Source: Rhodococcus sp. HNM0563 (GTDB taxonomy: Bacteria > Actinomycetota > Actinomycetes > Mycobacteriales > Mycobacteriaceae). Taken from it: a DNA stretch of 64,000 bases. Both the position numbers and the translations under genes were made by a program. The notes below the pieces were generated by a model, which ran no database searches, had not been told where the DNA came from, and saw nothing but the letters and a program-made list of their open reading frames with translations. The stretch is from contig NZ_JAASAF010000013.1 in assembly GCF_012726195.1 (NCBI RefSeq), positions 62,001 through 126,000 on the forward strand. The letters are read 5' to 3'. Shown piece after piece: positions 49,053-56,721 of the stretch; position 1 is the stretch's first letter; each line of letters begins with the position of its first letter.

Positions 49053-49106
49053 CTGCGGTAACAGGCGAATCTGCGGAAATTTCGAACTCTGCGGGAACTT
49101 TTCGCC
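49053..49106 (+). promoter_or_regulatory. Three 18-bp-phased CTGCGG direct repeats
   Basis: CTGCGGTAA (49053), CTGCGGAAA (49071) and CTGCGGGAA (49089) recur at exactly 18-bp intervals, on nearly the same DNA face, about 80-130 bp upstream of the Ser-rich gene. The 330-bp divergent region (48857-49186) has no gene. These look like tandem binding sites for an activator or repressor of the envelope Hsp70 cluster. Confidence 0.5.
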
Positions 49107-49186
49107 CCGCCGGCGCCTCATATCACCGACACACACGAACGCCCCGTCACCGGCGCCCGAACGTACCGATGGAAAGTGAGCACACC

Positions 49187-50212
49187 ATGACCAGCGGATT
49201 CTTCTCCAACACTTCGGCCGACTCCGCCACCGAGTCCACCGACAGCACCCGCTCCGACAGCAACTTCGGCGCCGCAGCATCCGGGCAGGCCGCAGAGTCG
49301 ACCGACAGCACCCGCTCGGACTCGTCGTTCGGCTCGACCGCGTCCTCCACAGACTCCGCGTCCGCCGCGAGCGACCGCGCCGATTCGTCGTACGGTTCCG
49401 GTTCCACGTACGACAGCGACTCGTCCTTCGGATCGTCGTCGGCCAGCGACCAGGGCTCCGTGAGCTACGAATCGTACGAGCGTTACGAGCGGTACGACTC
49501 GTCGGGCTCGAGCAGCTCCGACTCGTCGTACGGATCAGCGAGCGACAGCGGCTCGTCGGCCTCGGTCGGTGCGTCCTCTTCTGCGTCCGATTCGAGCAAC
49601 AGGGCCTCGTCGTCCGATTCCGCCAACGCAGGCGCCTCCTCCTCGGCTACTGATTCCGCCGACCGCTCCTCCGCGTTCGACACCGGTGTCACCGGTTCGA
49701 ACTCGTCGGCTTCCAACTCGAGCGACCGCGCCGCGTCTTCCAGCTCGAGCGAGACAGGTGCGGCGGCGTCGGGCAACCCCGGTTCCGCACCGGCCGGCGC
49801 GTCCGGCTCCGGGCCGGTGGTCGTCGACGAGTACTCGGGTTCGGACGGAGCCCAGTACGTCGACTACGACACCGACGGCGACGGCATGGTGGATCTGACC
49901 ACCGTCGACCTCGAAGGTGACGGCCGCATCGACGCCAACATCAGCGACAGCGACGGCGACGGCGTGCTCGACCAGATCTCGATGGACACCAACGGTGACG
50001 GGCTGATCGACATATCCGCGATCGACTCCGATGCCGACGGCAGCCTCGATGTCGCCGCGATCGATGCCGATGGCGACGGCGAGGTCGACGCCGTGATCGA
50101 CCTGCACACCGGCGCAGTGGACTACGACGGTGACGGCGCTGCCGACGACTACGTCGACGTCAGCGAGTTCGGTACCGGCAGCAACTCCGAGTACAACACC
50201 GACCTCGCCTGA
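49187..50212 (+). CDS. Ser-rich low-complexity protein with Asp/Gly calcium-like repeats
   Basis: The 341-aa protein opens MTSGFFSNTSADSATES. Residues about 10-215 are a Ser/Ala/Asp low-complexity region with STDSTRSDSNFG-like repeats and SYERYERYDSS. Residues about 225-330 form at least five tandem units of about 10-20 residues carrying DxDGDG cores (YDTDGDGMVD, DSDGDGVLDQ, DTNGDGLIDI, DADGDGEVD, DYDGDGAADD), which usually bind calcium. No signal peptide is seen. An in-frame ATG at 49169 is possible. It is the first gene of a co-directional cluster with a GrpE-like and an Hsp70-like gene. Confidence 0.8.
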   Translation: MTSGFFSNTSADSATESTDSTRSDSNFGAAASGQAAESTDSTRSDSSFGSTASSTDSASAASDRADSSYGSGSTYDSDSSFGSSSASDQGSVSYESYERYERYDSSGSSSSDSSYGSASDSGSSASVGASSSASDSSNRASSSDSANAGASSSATDSADRSSAFDTGVTGSNSSASNSSDRAASSSSSETGAAASGNPGSAPAGASGSGPVVVDEYSGSDGAQYVDYDTDGDGMVDLTTVDLEGDGRIDANISDSDGDGVLDQISMDTNGDGLIDISAIDSDADGSLDVAAIDADGDGEVDAVIDLHTGAVDYDGDGAADDYVDVSEFGTGSNSEYNTDLA

Positions 50213-50218
50213 GCTGTC

Positions 50219-50527
50219 ATGACAACCGATGATGCAGGTACGACTCCGATCACCGATCGGATCGACGACCTGATCACCGCGGCCGACGTGGCAGCAGAGG
50301 GCGAAGAGCGCACCGGCATCATCGACCGACTCGCCGGGATGGGAGTCGAACGCGTGACCGCGCCGGTGGGCACGCCGTTCGACCCCACCCTCCACCGTGT
50401 CGTCGCGAGGGTGCCCGCACCGCGCGAGGCGGACGTGAACACGATCGAGCAGACCGTCCGAGCAGGCTGGCGGCATCGTGGTCATATGATCCGCTACGTC
50501 GAAGTGAAGGTACGAGTGCACCGATGA
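50219..50527 (+). CDS. Minimal GrpE-like protein (head domain only)
   Basis: The 102-aa protein has a short helical N-terminus (TPITDRIDDLITAADVA). It then carries GMGVERVTAPVGTPFDPTLH and a segment ending GWRHRGHMIRYVEVKV, matching the beta-domain of GrpE (G...i...G..FDP..H.av, then V..v...Gy...grvlRpa.V.V). The long coiled coil of normal GrpE (about 190 aa) is missing. GrpE heads contact the Hsp70 nucleotide-binding domain and promote ADP release, so this is probably the exchange factor for the Hsp70-like protein encoded 19 nt downstream. Confidence 0.75.
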   Translation: MTTDDAGTTPITDRIDDLITAADVAAEGEERTGIIDRLAGMGVERVTAPVGTPFDPTLHRVVARVPAPREADVNTIEQTVRAGWRHRGHMIRYVEVKVRVHR

Positions 50528-50546
50528 CAATGAGGGAGAACTACCG

Positions 50547-52337
50547 ATGAGCTGGGTCCTAGCGGTCGACTTCGGCACGTCCAACACCGCCGCGGCACAC
50601 CGAATCGGACCTGACCGAGTCGAGACGCTCCCACTGACGCACACGGGCAATGCCCTGCCGTCCTCGGTTTTCGTCGGCCCGTATGCGATGTCCACCGGAG
50701 ACGTGGCGTTCAACCAGGCCTCGCTCGACCCCGCCGGATTCGTGGTCGCACCGAAGTCACTGGTCGTTGCCGGTGGCATCGTCGTTCGGGACCGGGAAGT
50801 TGCCGTCTCATCGATCATCGCGGCAGTACTGCGCACCGTGTACGGGCAAGCACTTCGACGCCACAACAACGAACCGCCGGCCGAGGTCGTGCTCACCCAT
50901 CCGGAGGCGTGGTCGTCACGAGAATTGTCGGTGCTGCGCGAGGCAGCATCGATCGCGGGGCTCGGTGGAAGTGTCTCGCTGATCTCCGAACCGCGCGCGG
51001 CGGCCTTCTACTACTCACGCCAGCACGACGCGAAGATCGTGAAGGGCTCGACGATCGCCGTGTTCGACTTCGGTGGCGGAACCCTCGATGTGGCCGTCCT
51101 CACCGCAACGAACGAGTGGACCTTCGAGGTTCTGCGTGCCGGAGGCGACAACGCCCTCGGAGGCAAGAGTCTCGACGGTGCGATAGCCCGATGGGTAGAC
51201 CAGCATCTGGCCGAGGACGATCCGCAGCTCGCAGCGTGGCTGCGCACACCGGAGGGTCTCGAGACCCGACGCACTCTCGACGATCAGATCCGCAAGGCGA
51301 AAGAGCTCCTCTCGGAAGCTCCGTCGGCGACGATCCGGGTCAGGGGCAACGGGTCGGACAAGACCCTGACTCTCACGCGGGACGAATTCGAGCAACTGAT
51401 CGAACCGCAGATCACCCGCGCCGTACAGCTGGCCCGCGGAGTGTTGCACGACTCGGGCATCGGAAGCGGCGGCCTGCAGGCGCTGTACCTGACCGGTGGC
51501 TCGTCCCGGATTCCCTACGTGCACCGCAGATTGGCCGAGCTCGGACCGATCGCCACACTGGACGACCCGAAAACCGTCGTCGCGAAGGGCGCCGCCGGGT
51601 TCGTCGCAGGTGGTCGCGCCACCGACCCTCCCGCGATGGTCGACACCGAGGTGCTCGAACGGAGGCCGGCCGGGAACACCGCGTCCGCTCCCCCGCCGCC
51701 TGCCTCGTTCGTCAAACCGAATGCCGGTTCATCGGCGCCGACACGAACCAACCGGAAGACACTGGCACTCGCCGGAGGAGCTGTGGTGGCCGTCGCGATC
51801 GCAGCGGCAGGCTTCTACTACGGCACGCAGGACGACGCGCTGGCCTCAGAAGTCACCGCGACAACCGCCGAAGCCCCACCGGACAACGGCGGGAAGCCCC
51901 CGGCCACTTCCGACTCGAGCTACACCAGCGAGACCTACGACGATGTGACCGCGCTACTTCCGCGAAAGCTCATCGACGCGAGCTCCGAATGCAACAACTC
52001 GGGATTCAGCACCCAGGGGGCCTTGCAGATCCGCTGCCTGGTCAATCCTGATTCCTCGCTCGGTCGAGCGATCGGCATGGAGAAGAACGACTACGAGTCG
52101 GTCACCGCGTGGCGTGACGACCAATACGCGCGCTCGAATTTCATACGCCTGCGCGACAGCAACGACGGAAATACCAAGATCGTCTCGCCGGACAACAACC
52201 GCATCATCGATCAAGGCCGGGACGGCACCTACTTCACGGCCATAGACCGATCGACGGGACTCCTCATCCAATTCTCCACCGACTCGGCCGACCAGGGAAT
52301 GACTCTGCTCACCGAAATCGGTTTCGCACCTGCCTGA
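50547..52337 (+). CDS. Membrane-anchored Hsp70-like ATPase with extracytoplasmic domain
   Basis: Residues 1-365 form an actin/Hsp70 ATPase: phosphate-1 loop LAVDFGTSNTAAAH, phosphate-2 IAVFDFGGGTLDVAV, adenosine motif LTGGSSRIPYVHRRLAELG. The classical Hsp70 substrate-binding domain is absent. Instead a Pro-rich linker leads to a TM helix (about 405-427, LALAGGAVVAVAIAAAGF) and a roughly 150-aa external domain with two Cys (SSECNNSG, QIRCLVNP) that may form a disulfide. It could transmit an envelope signal to, or anchor, a cytoplasmic chaperone cycle. GGGAG precedes the ATG. Confidence 0.88.
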   Translation: MSWVLAVDFGTSNTAAAHRIGPDRVETLPLTHTGNALPSSVFVGPYAMSTGDVAFNQASLDPAGFVVAPKSLVVAGGIVVRDREVAVSSIIAAVLRTVYGQALRRHNNEPPAEVVLTHPEAWSSRELSVLREAASIAGLGGSVSLISEPRAAAFYYSRQHDAKIVKGSTIAVFDFGGGTLDVAVLTATNEWTFEVLRAGGDNALGGKSLDGAIARWVDQHLAEDDPQLAAWLRTPEGLETRRTLDDQIRKAKELLSEAPSATIRVRGNGSDKTLTLTRDEFEQLIEPQITRAVQLARGVLHDSGIGSGGLQALYLTGGSSRIPYVHRRLAELGPIATLDDPKTVVAKGAAGFVAGGRATDPPAMVDTEVLERRPAGNTASAPPPPASFVKPNAGSSAPTRTNRKTLALAGGAVVAVAIAAAGFYYGTQDDALASEVTATTAEAPPDNGGKPPATSDSSYTSETYDDVTALLPRKLIDASSECNNSGFSTQGALQIRCLVNPDSSLGRAIGMEKNDYESVTAWRDDQYARSNFIRLRDSNDGNTKIVSPDNNRIIDQGRDGTYFTAIDRSTGLLIQFSTDSADQGMTLLTEIGFAPA

Positions 52338-52387
52338 CCCACCTCACGCCACCTGCACTGATTGCAGGACAAGGAGTATCGACTACC

Positions 52388-53677
52388 ATGCGTACCTCAC
52401 GCAGCCTTATCGCCGCCACCGCTGTCACTCTGGCACTCGCCGGCTGCAGCACCACTTCCGAGGGCACCGCACTCGCCGAAGGGGAGGCAAACGAAAACGG
52501 CAGCACCACCGGAACGTTCGATATCGCAGCACTCGACACGGGGGAATACAGAATCGAACCCCGCGACTTCATCGCCGAAGGCCAGGCGGCCGGGGATTTC
52601 GGTCCCGCAGTCGAAGGTCAGCGCATGGCCGAGTTCGTGATTCACCCCTACACGATCGACCCCACGCTCACCAACGGTGGTGGCATGTCGACAGGTGTCG
52701 GTGTCGGCGGAATCGGCAAGGTCCTCAGCGGCGGCGGTGCCCCCGAGGTGGCCGAATCGTACGGGGTCATCACGGGATTCGGCAGTTTCAGCGGTAAACC
52801 CGATGGCTCCCGTCAGCTCGGTGTCGCGGTGTGGCGGTTCCCCGACGCAGACAGCGCCTCGCAGGCTGCTGCCGCCCTGCACGCCAACGCACTCGCCCCG
52901 GAGGATGACGGATTCGCTGCGGGACCGCAGACACCGGTATCGATCCCGCAACTGCCCGACACCTTCGCAACGACCTACTACTGGGAGAGCCTCGACACCG
53001 CAAGCATGTCGACTTTCACCGCGCGGGGACCACACGTGGTCTACACCTACACTTCCGCGGAAAACAATGATGTCGAGTGGGCCTCGGACACCACGGCTCG
53101 TGCCCTCGAAGAGCAGCTTCCGCGGATCGAGCAGTTTCCGTTCTCACCGACCGACGAAATCGAGTCGCTTCCGGTCGACCTCGACAAGGTCCTCGCGCGC
53201 GCGGTCGGGTACACCGAGAACGAGTACGCCAGGAACTCCGACACAGCAGTCTACGGGCCGCTCGGATGGCTGCACTTCGATTCGCATCCCGCGGAGACGG
53301 CCGACATCTTCGAAGCCACCGGCACCGACCGTGTCGCGTTGGCCAATTCGACCGTCTACCGCACCAGCGGGCCCGAAGCCGCCCGCGAACTGCGCGACGC
53401 GTTCCGCGAGCAGAGCCGCGAAACCTACCCTGACCTGGTCGACGAACCTGCGCCACAGGGTGTTCCCGACACCCTCTGCCGTGCCGGCGATATCGCTGAG
53501 GGCAGGTTGATGGACTGCATGATGATCTACGGTCCGTACGTCGCTCAGCTCATCGGACATCGCGCGGTCGGGAACACCGACCCCGACGATGACACCCTGC
53601 GGACGATGCCGCAACGAGTGGCCACCCAGTACACGAAGTTCGTCCGCGCAGAGGAGCTGGGGCTCGGCGAGAACTGA
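52388..53677 (+). CDS. Putative lipoprotein (DUF7373-like)
   Basis: The 429-aa protein has a lipoprotein signal with lipobox LALAGC (lipidated Cys20), then a soluble domain. Segments include VAVWRFPDADSASQAAAALH, YGPLGWLHFDSHPAETADIF and CMMIYGPYVAQLIG. It resembles actinobacterial lipoproteins annotated DUF7373, of unknown role. AAGGAG is upstream. It lies 50 bp after the membrane Hsp70 gene, so both external parts would meet at the outer face of the membrane. Confidence 0.8.
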   Translation: MRTSRSLIAATAVTLALAGCSTTSEGTALAEGEANENGSTTGTFDIAALDTGEYRIEPRDFIAEGQAAGDFGPAVEGQRMAEFVIHPYTIDPTLTNGGGMSTGVGVGGIGKVLSGGGAPEVAESYGVITGFGSFSGKPDGSRQLGVAVWRFPDADSASQAAAALHANALAPEDDGFAAGPQTPVSIPQLPDTFATTYYWESLDTASMSTFTARGPHVVYTYTSAENNDVEWASDTTARALEEQLPRIEQFPFSPTDEIESLPVDLDKVLARAVGYTENEYARNSDTAVYGPLGWLHFDSHPAETADIFEATGTDRVALANSTVYRTSGPEAARELRDAFREQSRETYPDLVDEPAPQGVPDTLCRAGDIAEGRLMDCMMIYGPYVAQLIGHRAVGNTDPDDDTLRTMPQRVATQYTKFVRAEELGLGEN

Positions 53678-53703
53678 GCGGACACGCCGCCCGGCATCTC
53701 TCG

Positions 53704-54675
53704 TCATTTCGCGGGAGGGCCGGGCATACCGCTCGGCGGGGTTCCTCCCGGTGGCATGCCACCGGGAGGCATTCCAGCGGGCATGTTGCCACCCGTGGGT
53801 TCCGTGGTCGTGTCGACACCGACAGCGAGAACGACGTGGTATCCGCTGGTGACATCGCCGGTGACCGCGCCGAGTTGGCTCACGCCGCCGTCGTCGCCGA
53901 AGACGTTGTCGGCCTCGAGGGTCATCGCCGCCAGATTGGCGACCGAAGCCTCGTAACCAGGCGTGGCGTACACCGTCTCGCTCACATCCTGCGGTAGCGC
54001 GACCTGAGAAGTGGCAACGGCCTTGGTGGAGTCGGTGATGGATTCCTCGTCCGGATACACCTCGAGGTGGATGTGCGGCCACCGGCCGGGATAGGCCGCG
54101 GGAAAGACACTGGTGAACCGCACTCGCCCATCGCGGTCCGCGATCTGCACACCTCGCAGGTAGTTCTCTTCGGTGATCCCCTCCGAGTACAGGGAGTAGC
54201 CGCCTTCGCGGTTGCAGTGCCACACGTACACCGCTGCCCCGGCCAAGGGAACTCCTCCCGCTGCCAGGTCGGCGATGGACAGTTCGAGCGTCATCGGGAT
54301 TCCCTCGGCGGTCGCGGAGGCTTCCCCGAAGCTCGACCGGATGTCGTTCCGCACGATCCCGCTCTGTTCGAGCACGTCCGGACCGTTGGATCCGTCGCCC
54401 GGGTATGGCCCGGCTGTCTCGTCGGGGATTTCCGCAAGGCCCGAGGCAGCGGCCGTCGTCGACGTCGCGGATGCGGTAGTGCCGATGTTTGCGCCTCCGC
54501 ATGCAGCCAGGCCGACCGTCGCGGCACCCAATCCGAAGAGCGTGAGCATCTTGCGTCGGCTCAACAAAGTGCCGACGTCGAAGGCCAGGCCCTGGTCGAC
54601 GATCTCGTCGTGCGGCCTGGGCAGGCCGCGTCCTTCATATGTGTCCTGGTGGGTTTTCGAGAGCTGTTTCCTCAC
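53704..54675 (-). CDS. Tat-type lipoprotein of the intradiol ring-cleavage dioxygenase family
   Basis: The 323-aa protein has a cytoplasmic leader, a twin-arginine site (SRRKMLTLFGLG, Arg40-41) and lipobox GLAAC (Cys59), so a folded enzyme is probably exported by Tat and lipidated. The dioxygenase core contains ETAGPYPGDG, AAVYVWHCNREGGYSLYS and PGRWPHIHLEVYPDE; the Tyr and His-x-His residues match Fe(III) ligands. The C-terminus is a Met/Pro/Gly repeat (NMPAGMPPGGMPPGGTPPSG). GTG 54675 follows GGAAGGAG. The substrate is unknown; these exported members are not the catechol enzymes of the cytoplasm. Confidence 0.85.
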   Translation of the reverse strand: MRKQLSKTHQDTYEGRGLPRPHDEIVDQGLAFDVGTLLSRRKMLTLFGLGAATVGLAACGGANIGTTASATSTTAAASGLAEIPDETAGPYPGDGSNGPDVLEQSGIVRNDIRSSFGEASATAEGIPMTLELSIADLAAGGVPLAGAAVYVWHCNREGGYSLYSEGITEENYLRGVQIADRDGRVRFTSVFPAAYPGRWPHIHLEVYPDEESITDSTKAVATSQVALPQDVSETVYATPGYEASVANLAAMTLEADNVFGDDGGVSQLGAVTGDVTSGYHVVLAVGVDTTTEPTGGNMPAGMPPGGMPPGGTPPSGMPGPPAK

Positions 54676-54876
54676 CGAGTCTCCTTCCGGTGCACCTGGC
54701 CGGGGGCTGTTGCAATCACCGCCTCAGTCTGGAGCGGCGCGCAGTGACTCGGCTGCGGTATCGCTGGGAGTTCGCTGTGAATCGCGTGGTCTCTCGCTCA
54801 GCGGGAATGCCCGGGCCCGAGCGCGACGACTGCCCACAGAATCGCCGGACAGGTACTCAGACTCGAAGGAGCCCGC

Positions 54877-55707
54877 ATGACCTCGACCGGCCATTCTGCA
54901 TCCCACCGATTCGAGAGCAAGGTCGTGTTCATCACCGGGGCAGCGCGCGGTCAGGGTCGCGCCGAAGCCGTCAGGTTCGCGCAGGAAGGTGCCGACATCA
55001 TCGCCGTAGACGCGTGCAGTGAGTTCTCCTCGACCGCGTACGCCGGGGCAACGCGCGACGATCTCGACGAGACCGTGCGCCTGGTAGAGGCGACCGGGCG
55101 ACGCATTGTCGCGACCGTGGCCGATGTACGCGACTTCGATTCGTTGTCGCAGGCGCTCGCAGCGGGAGTCGAGACCTTCGGGCGACTGGACGTCGTGATC
55201 GCCAACGCAGGCATCTGCTCGGGCGGGCTGTCGTGGGAGATCAGCCTCGAACAGTGGAAAGAGACCGTCGACGTGAATCTGACCGGTGTGTTCCACACTG
55301 CGAAGGCCGCCGTACCGCACCTGCTCGCGACGGGCGACGGCGGCTCGATCGTGTTCACCAGCTCGGTGTCCGGTATCAAAGGCACCCCGTTCACCGGCCA
55401 TTACGCCGCGACGAAGCACGGCATCGTGGGTCTCGCGAAAACCATGGCGAACGAGCTGGGCGAGCATCGGATCCGGGTCAACACCGTCCATCCGGCCGGC
55501 GTCGAGACGGGTATGACCGTCTCGGATCTGCACCCGCTGATCGCGAAGTACGCCTCGACGCTCGGACCCATCTACATGAATTCGCTTCCCTACCAGATTC
55601 TTCAGGCCGACGACGTCGCCTCGGTGGTCGCGTGGGTGTGCTCGGACGAAGCCAAGTACATCACCGGTGCACAGGTGCCGATCGATCTCGGCAACCTCAT
55701 CCGCTGA
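54877..55707 (+). CDS. Mycofactocin-coupled SDR oxidoreductase
   Basis: The 276-aa protein has VVFITGAARGQGRAEAVRFA and DIIAVDACSE, the NAD-motif variant typical of mycofactocin-coupled SDRs (carveol dehydrogenase-like) with its characteristic short insert after the second strand. IVFTSSVSGIKGTPFTGHYA then TKHGIVGLAK supply Ser, Tyr and Lys of the active site. The family holds NAD tightly and needs mycofactocin for re-oxidation. No mftABC genes are in the window, so the cofactor would be made elsewhere. Convergent with the thioesterase gene. Confidence 0.87.
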   Translation: MTSTGHSASHRFESKVVFITGAARGQGRAEAVRFAQEGADIIAVDACSEFSSTAYAGATRDDLDETVRLVEATGRRIVATVADVRDFDSLSQALAAGVETFGRLDVVIANAGICSGGLSWEISLEQWKETVDVNLTGVFHTAKAAVPHLLATGDGGSIVFTSSVSGIKGTPFTGHYAATKHGIVGLAKTMANELGEHRIRVNTVHPAGVETGMTVSDLHPLIAKYASTLGPIYMNSLPYQILQADDVASVVAWVCSDEAKYITGAQVPIDLGNLIR

Positions 55708-55725
55708 CACGACCGAACAGCGGCC

Positions 55726-56157
55726 TCACTCCGGAAGCGGAACGTTCTGTAGTCGCAGTTGACCGCGAGCGAGTACCTTCTCGCTCGCGGTATCACTGAT
55801 GACCACCTGCCACAGCTGCTGTGTGCGGCCCTGCTGTATCGGCTCAGCGACCACGGCCGCACGGCATCCGCTGCTGGACCGCAGGAAATCGGTGGCGTTG
55901 TGCACGCCGACGGCGAACTGACCGCGGTCGAGGACTGCAGTACTGGCTCCGATGCTGCCCGCGCTCTCCACGATCGTGGCGTAGACACCGCCGTGCACGA
56001 CGCCCCACGGGGTGAGGTGGTCCTCGCCGAGTTCGACGTATCCGGACACTCGCGTCGGTGTCGCTTCCTCGACGACGAATCCACTCGCGGCGACGAATCG
56101 ACTCGCGGCTGCAAGGGACGCGTCCGGCACCGCCGCAGTCCCCTCGGTCTCCGACAT
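55726..56157 (-). CDS. PaaI-family thioesterase (hotdog fold)
   Basis: The 143-aa protein has the hotdog helix region LTPWGVVHGGVYATIVESAG followed by SIGAS, with HGG as the substrate/catalytic loop typical of PaaI-like acyl-CoA thioesterases, and NATDFLRSS and ARGQLRLQNVPLPE at the C-terminus. It would hydrolyse small or aryl acyl-CoAs. GAGGAG precedes ATG 56157. It is divergent from the HxlR gene, sharing a 92-bp regulatory region. Confidence 0.87.
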   Translation of the reverse strand: MSETEGTAAVPDASLAAASRFVAASGFVVEEATPTRVSGYVELGEDHLTPWGVVHGGVYATIVESAGSIGASTAVLDRGQFAVGVHNATDFLRSSSGCRAAVVAEPIQQGRTQQLWQVVISDTASEKVLARGQLRLQNVPLPE

Positions 56158-56175
56158 GGTAACTCCTCACTCCGC

Positions 56176-56249
56176 AGCTGACTTCTGAAATCACAGTTAG
56201 CCAGAAGGCGAGCCTGCCTGTCAAGACCACAGTCAGCTAGGCTCGCATC
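56176..56249. promoter_or_regulatory. Divergent thioesterase/HxlR control region
   Basis: AGCTGACT (56176-56183) and AGTCAGCT (56231-56238) are inverted repeats; CACAGTTAGC (56192) and CACAGTCAGC (56228) are direct repeats. A -10 TAGGCT (56238-56243) lies 6 nt before the HxlR ATG, suggesting a leaderless transcript. HxlR autoregulation is likely. Confidence 0.5.
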
Positions 56250-56714
56250 ATGCAGTGGCTCGACTACGACACCGACAACTGCTCGGTCCAGCGAACGATG
56301 AGCATCATCGGCGAGAAATGGACGATGATCGTCCTGCGCGAGGTATTCAACGGTGTGCGCAGATTCGAGCAGATGCGACGGCACACCGGGATTTCCGAAC
56401 CGATCCTCGCTGCGCGACTGCGCACCCTTGTCGACGCCGGCGTACTCGACACGGTGCCCTACCAGGAAGCGGGTCGCCGGGCCCGTCACGAATACCGGCT
56501 CACCGACAAGGGCCGCGAACTGTATCCGATTCTGATCGCCCTACTGCAATGGGGCGACCGCCACTGCGCCGACCCCGAAGGACCGGCCCTCACGGTGCAC
56601 CACCACGACTGCGGTCAACCCGTCGCGGCCGTGGTGCAATGCGAGGCCGGCCATCGCATCGGGCCGCGCGACGCGGATGTGCGCCCCGGCCCGGGCGCAC
56701 ATCGAGCGGACTGA
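56250..56714 (+). CDS. HxlR-family transcriptional regulator
   Basis: The 154-aa winged-helix protein has the family pattern CSVQRTMSIIGEKWTMIVLR, GVRRFEQMRRHTGISEPILA and RLRTLVDAGVLDTVPYQEAG. The N-terminal Cys (C11) before the helix is typical and can be redox-sensing. The C-terminal 45 residues are Cys/His-containing (HHHDCGQPVAAVVQCEAGH) and might bind metal. ATG 56250 is 6 nt from a -10 box, consistent with leaderless mRNA. It is divergent from the thioesterase gene. Confidence 0.88.
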   Translation: MQWLDYDTDNCSVQRTMSIIGEKWTMIVLREVFNGVRRFEQMRRHTGISEPILAARLRTLVDAGVLDTVPYQEAGRRARHEYRLTDKGRELYPILIALLQWGDRHCADPEGPALTVHHHDCGQPVAAVVQCEAGHRIGPRDADVRPGPGAHRAD

Positions 56715-56721
56715 TCGCCCG

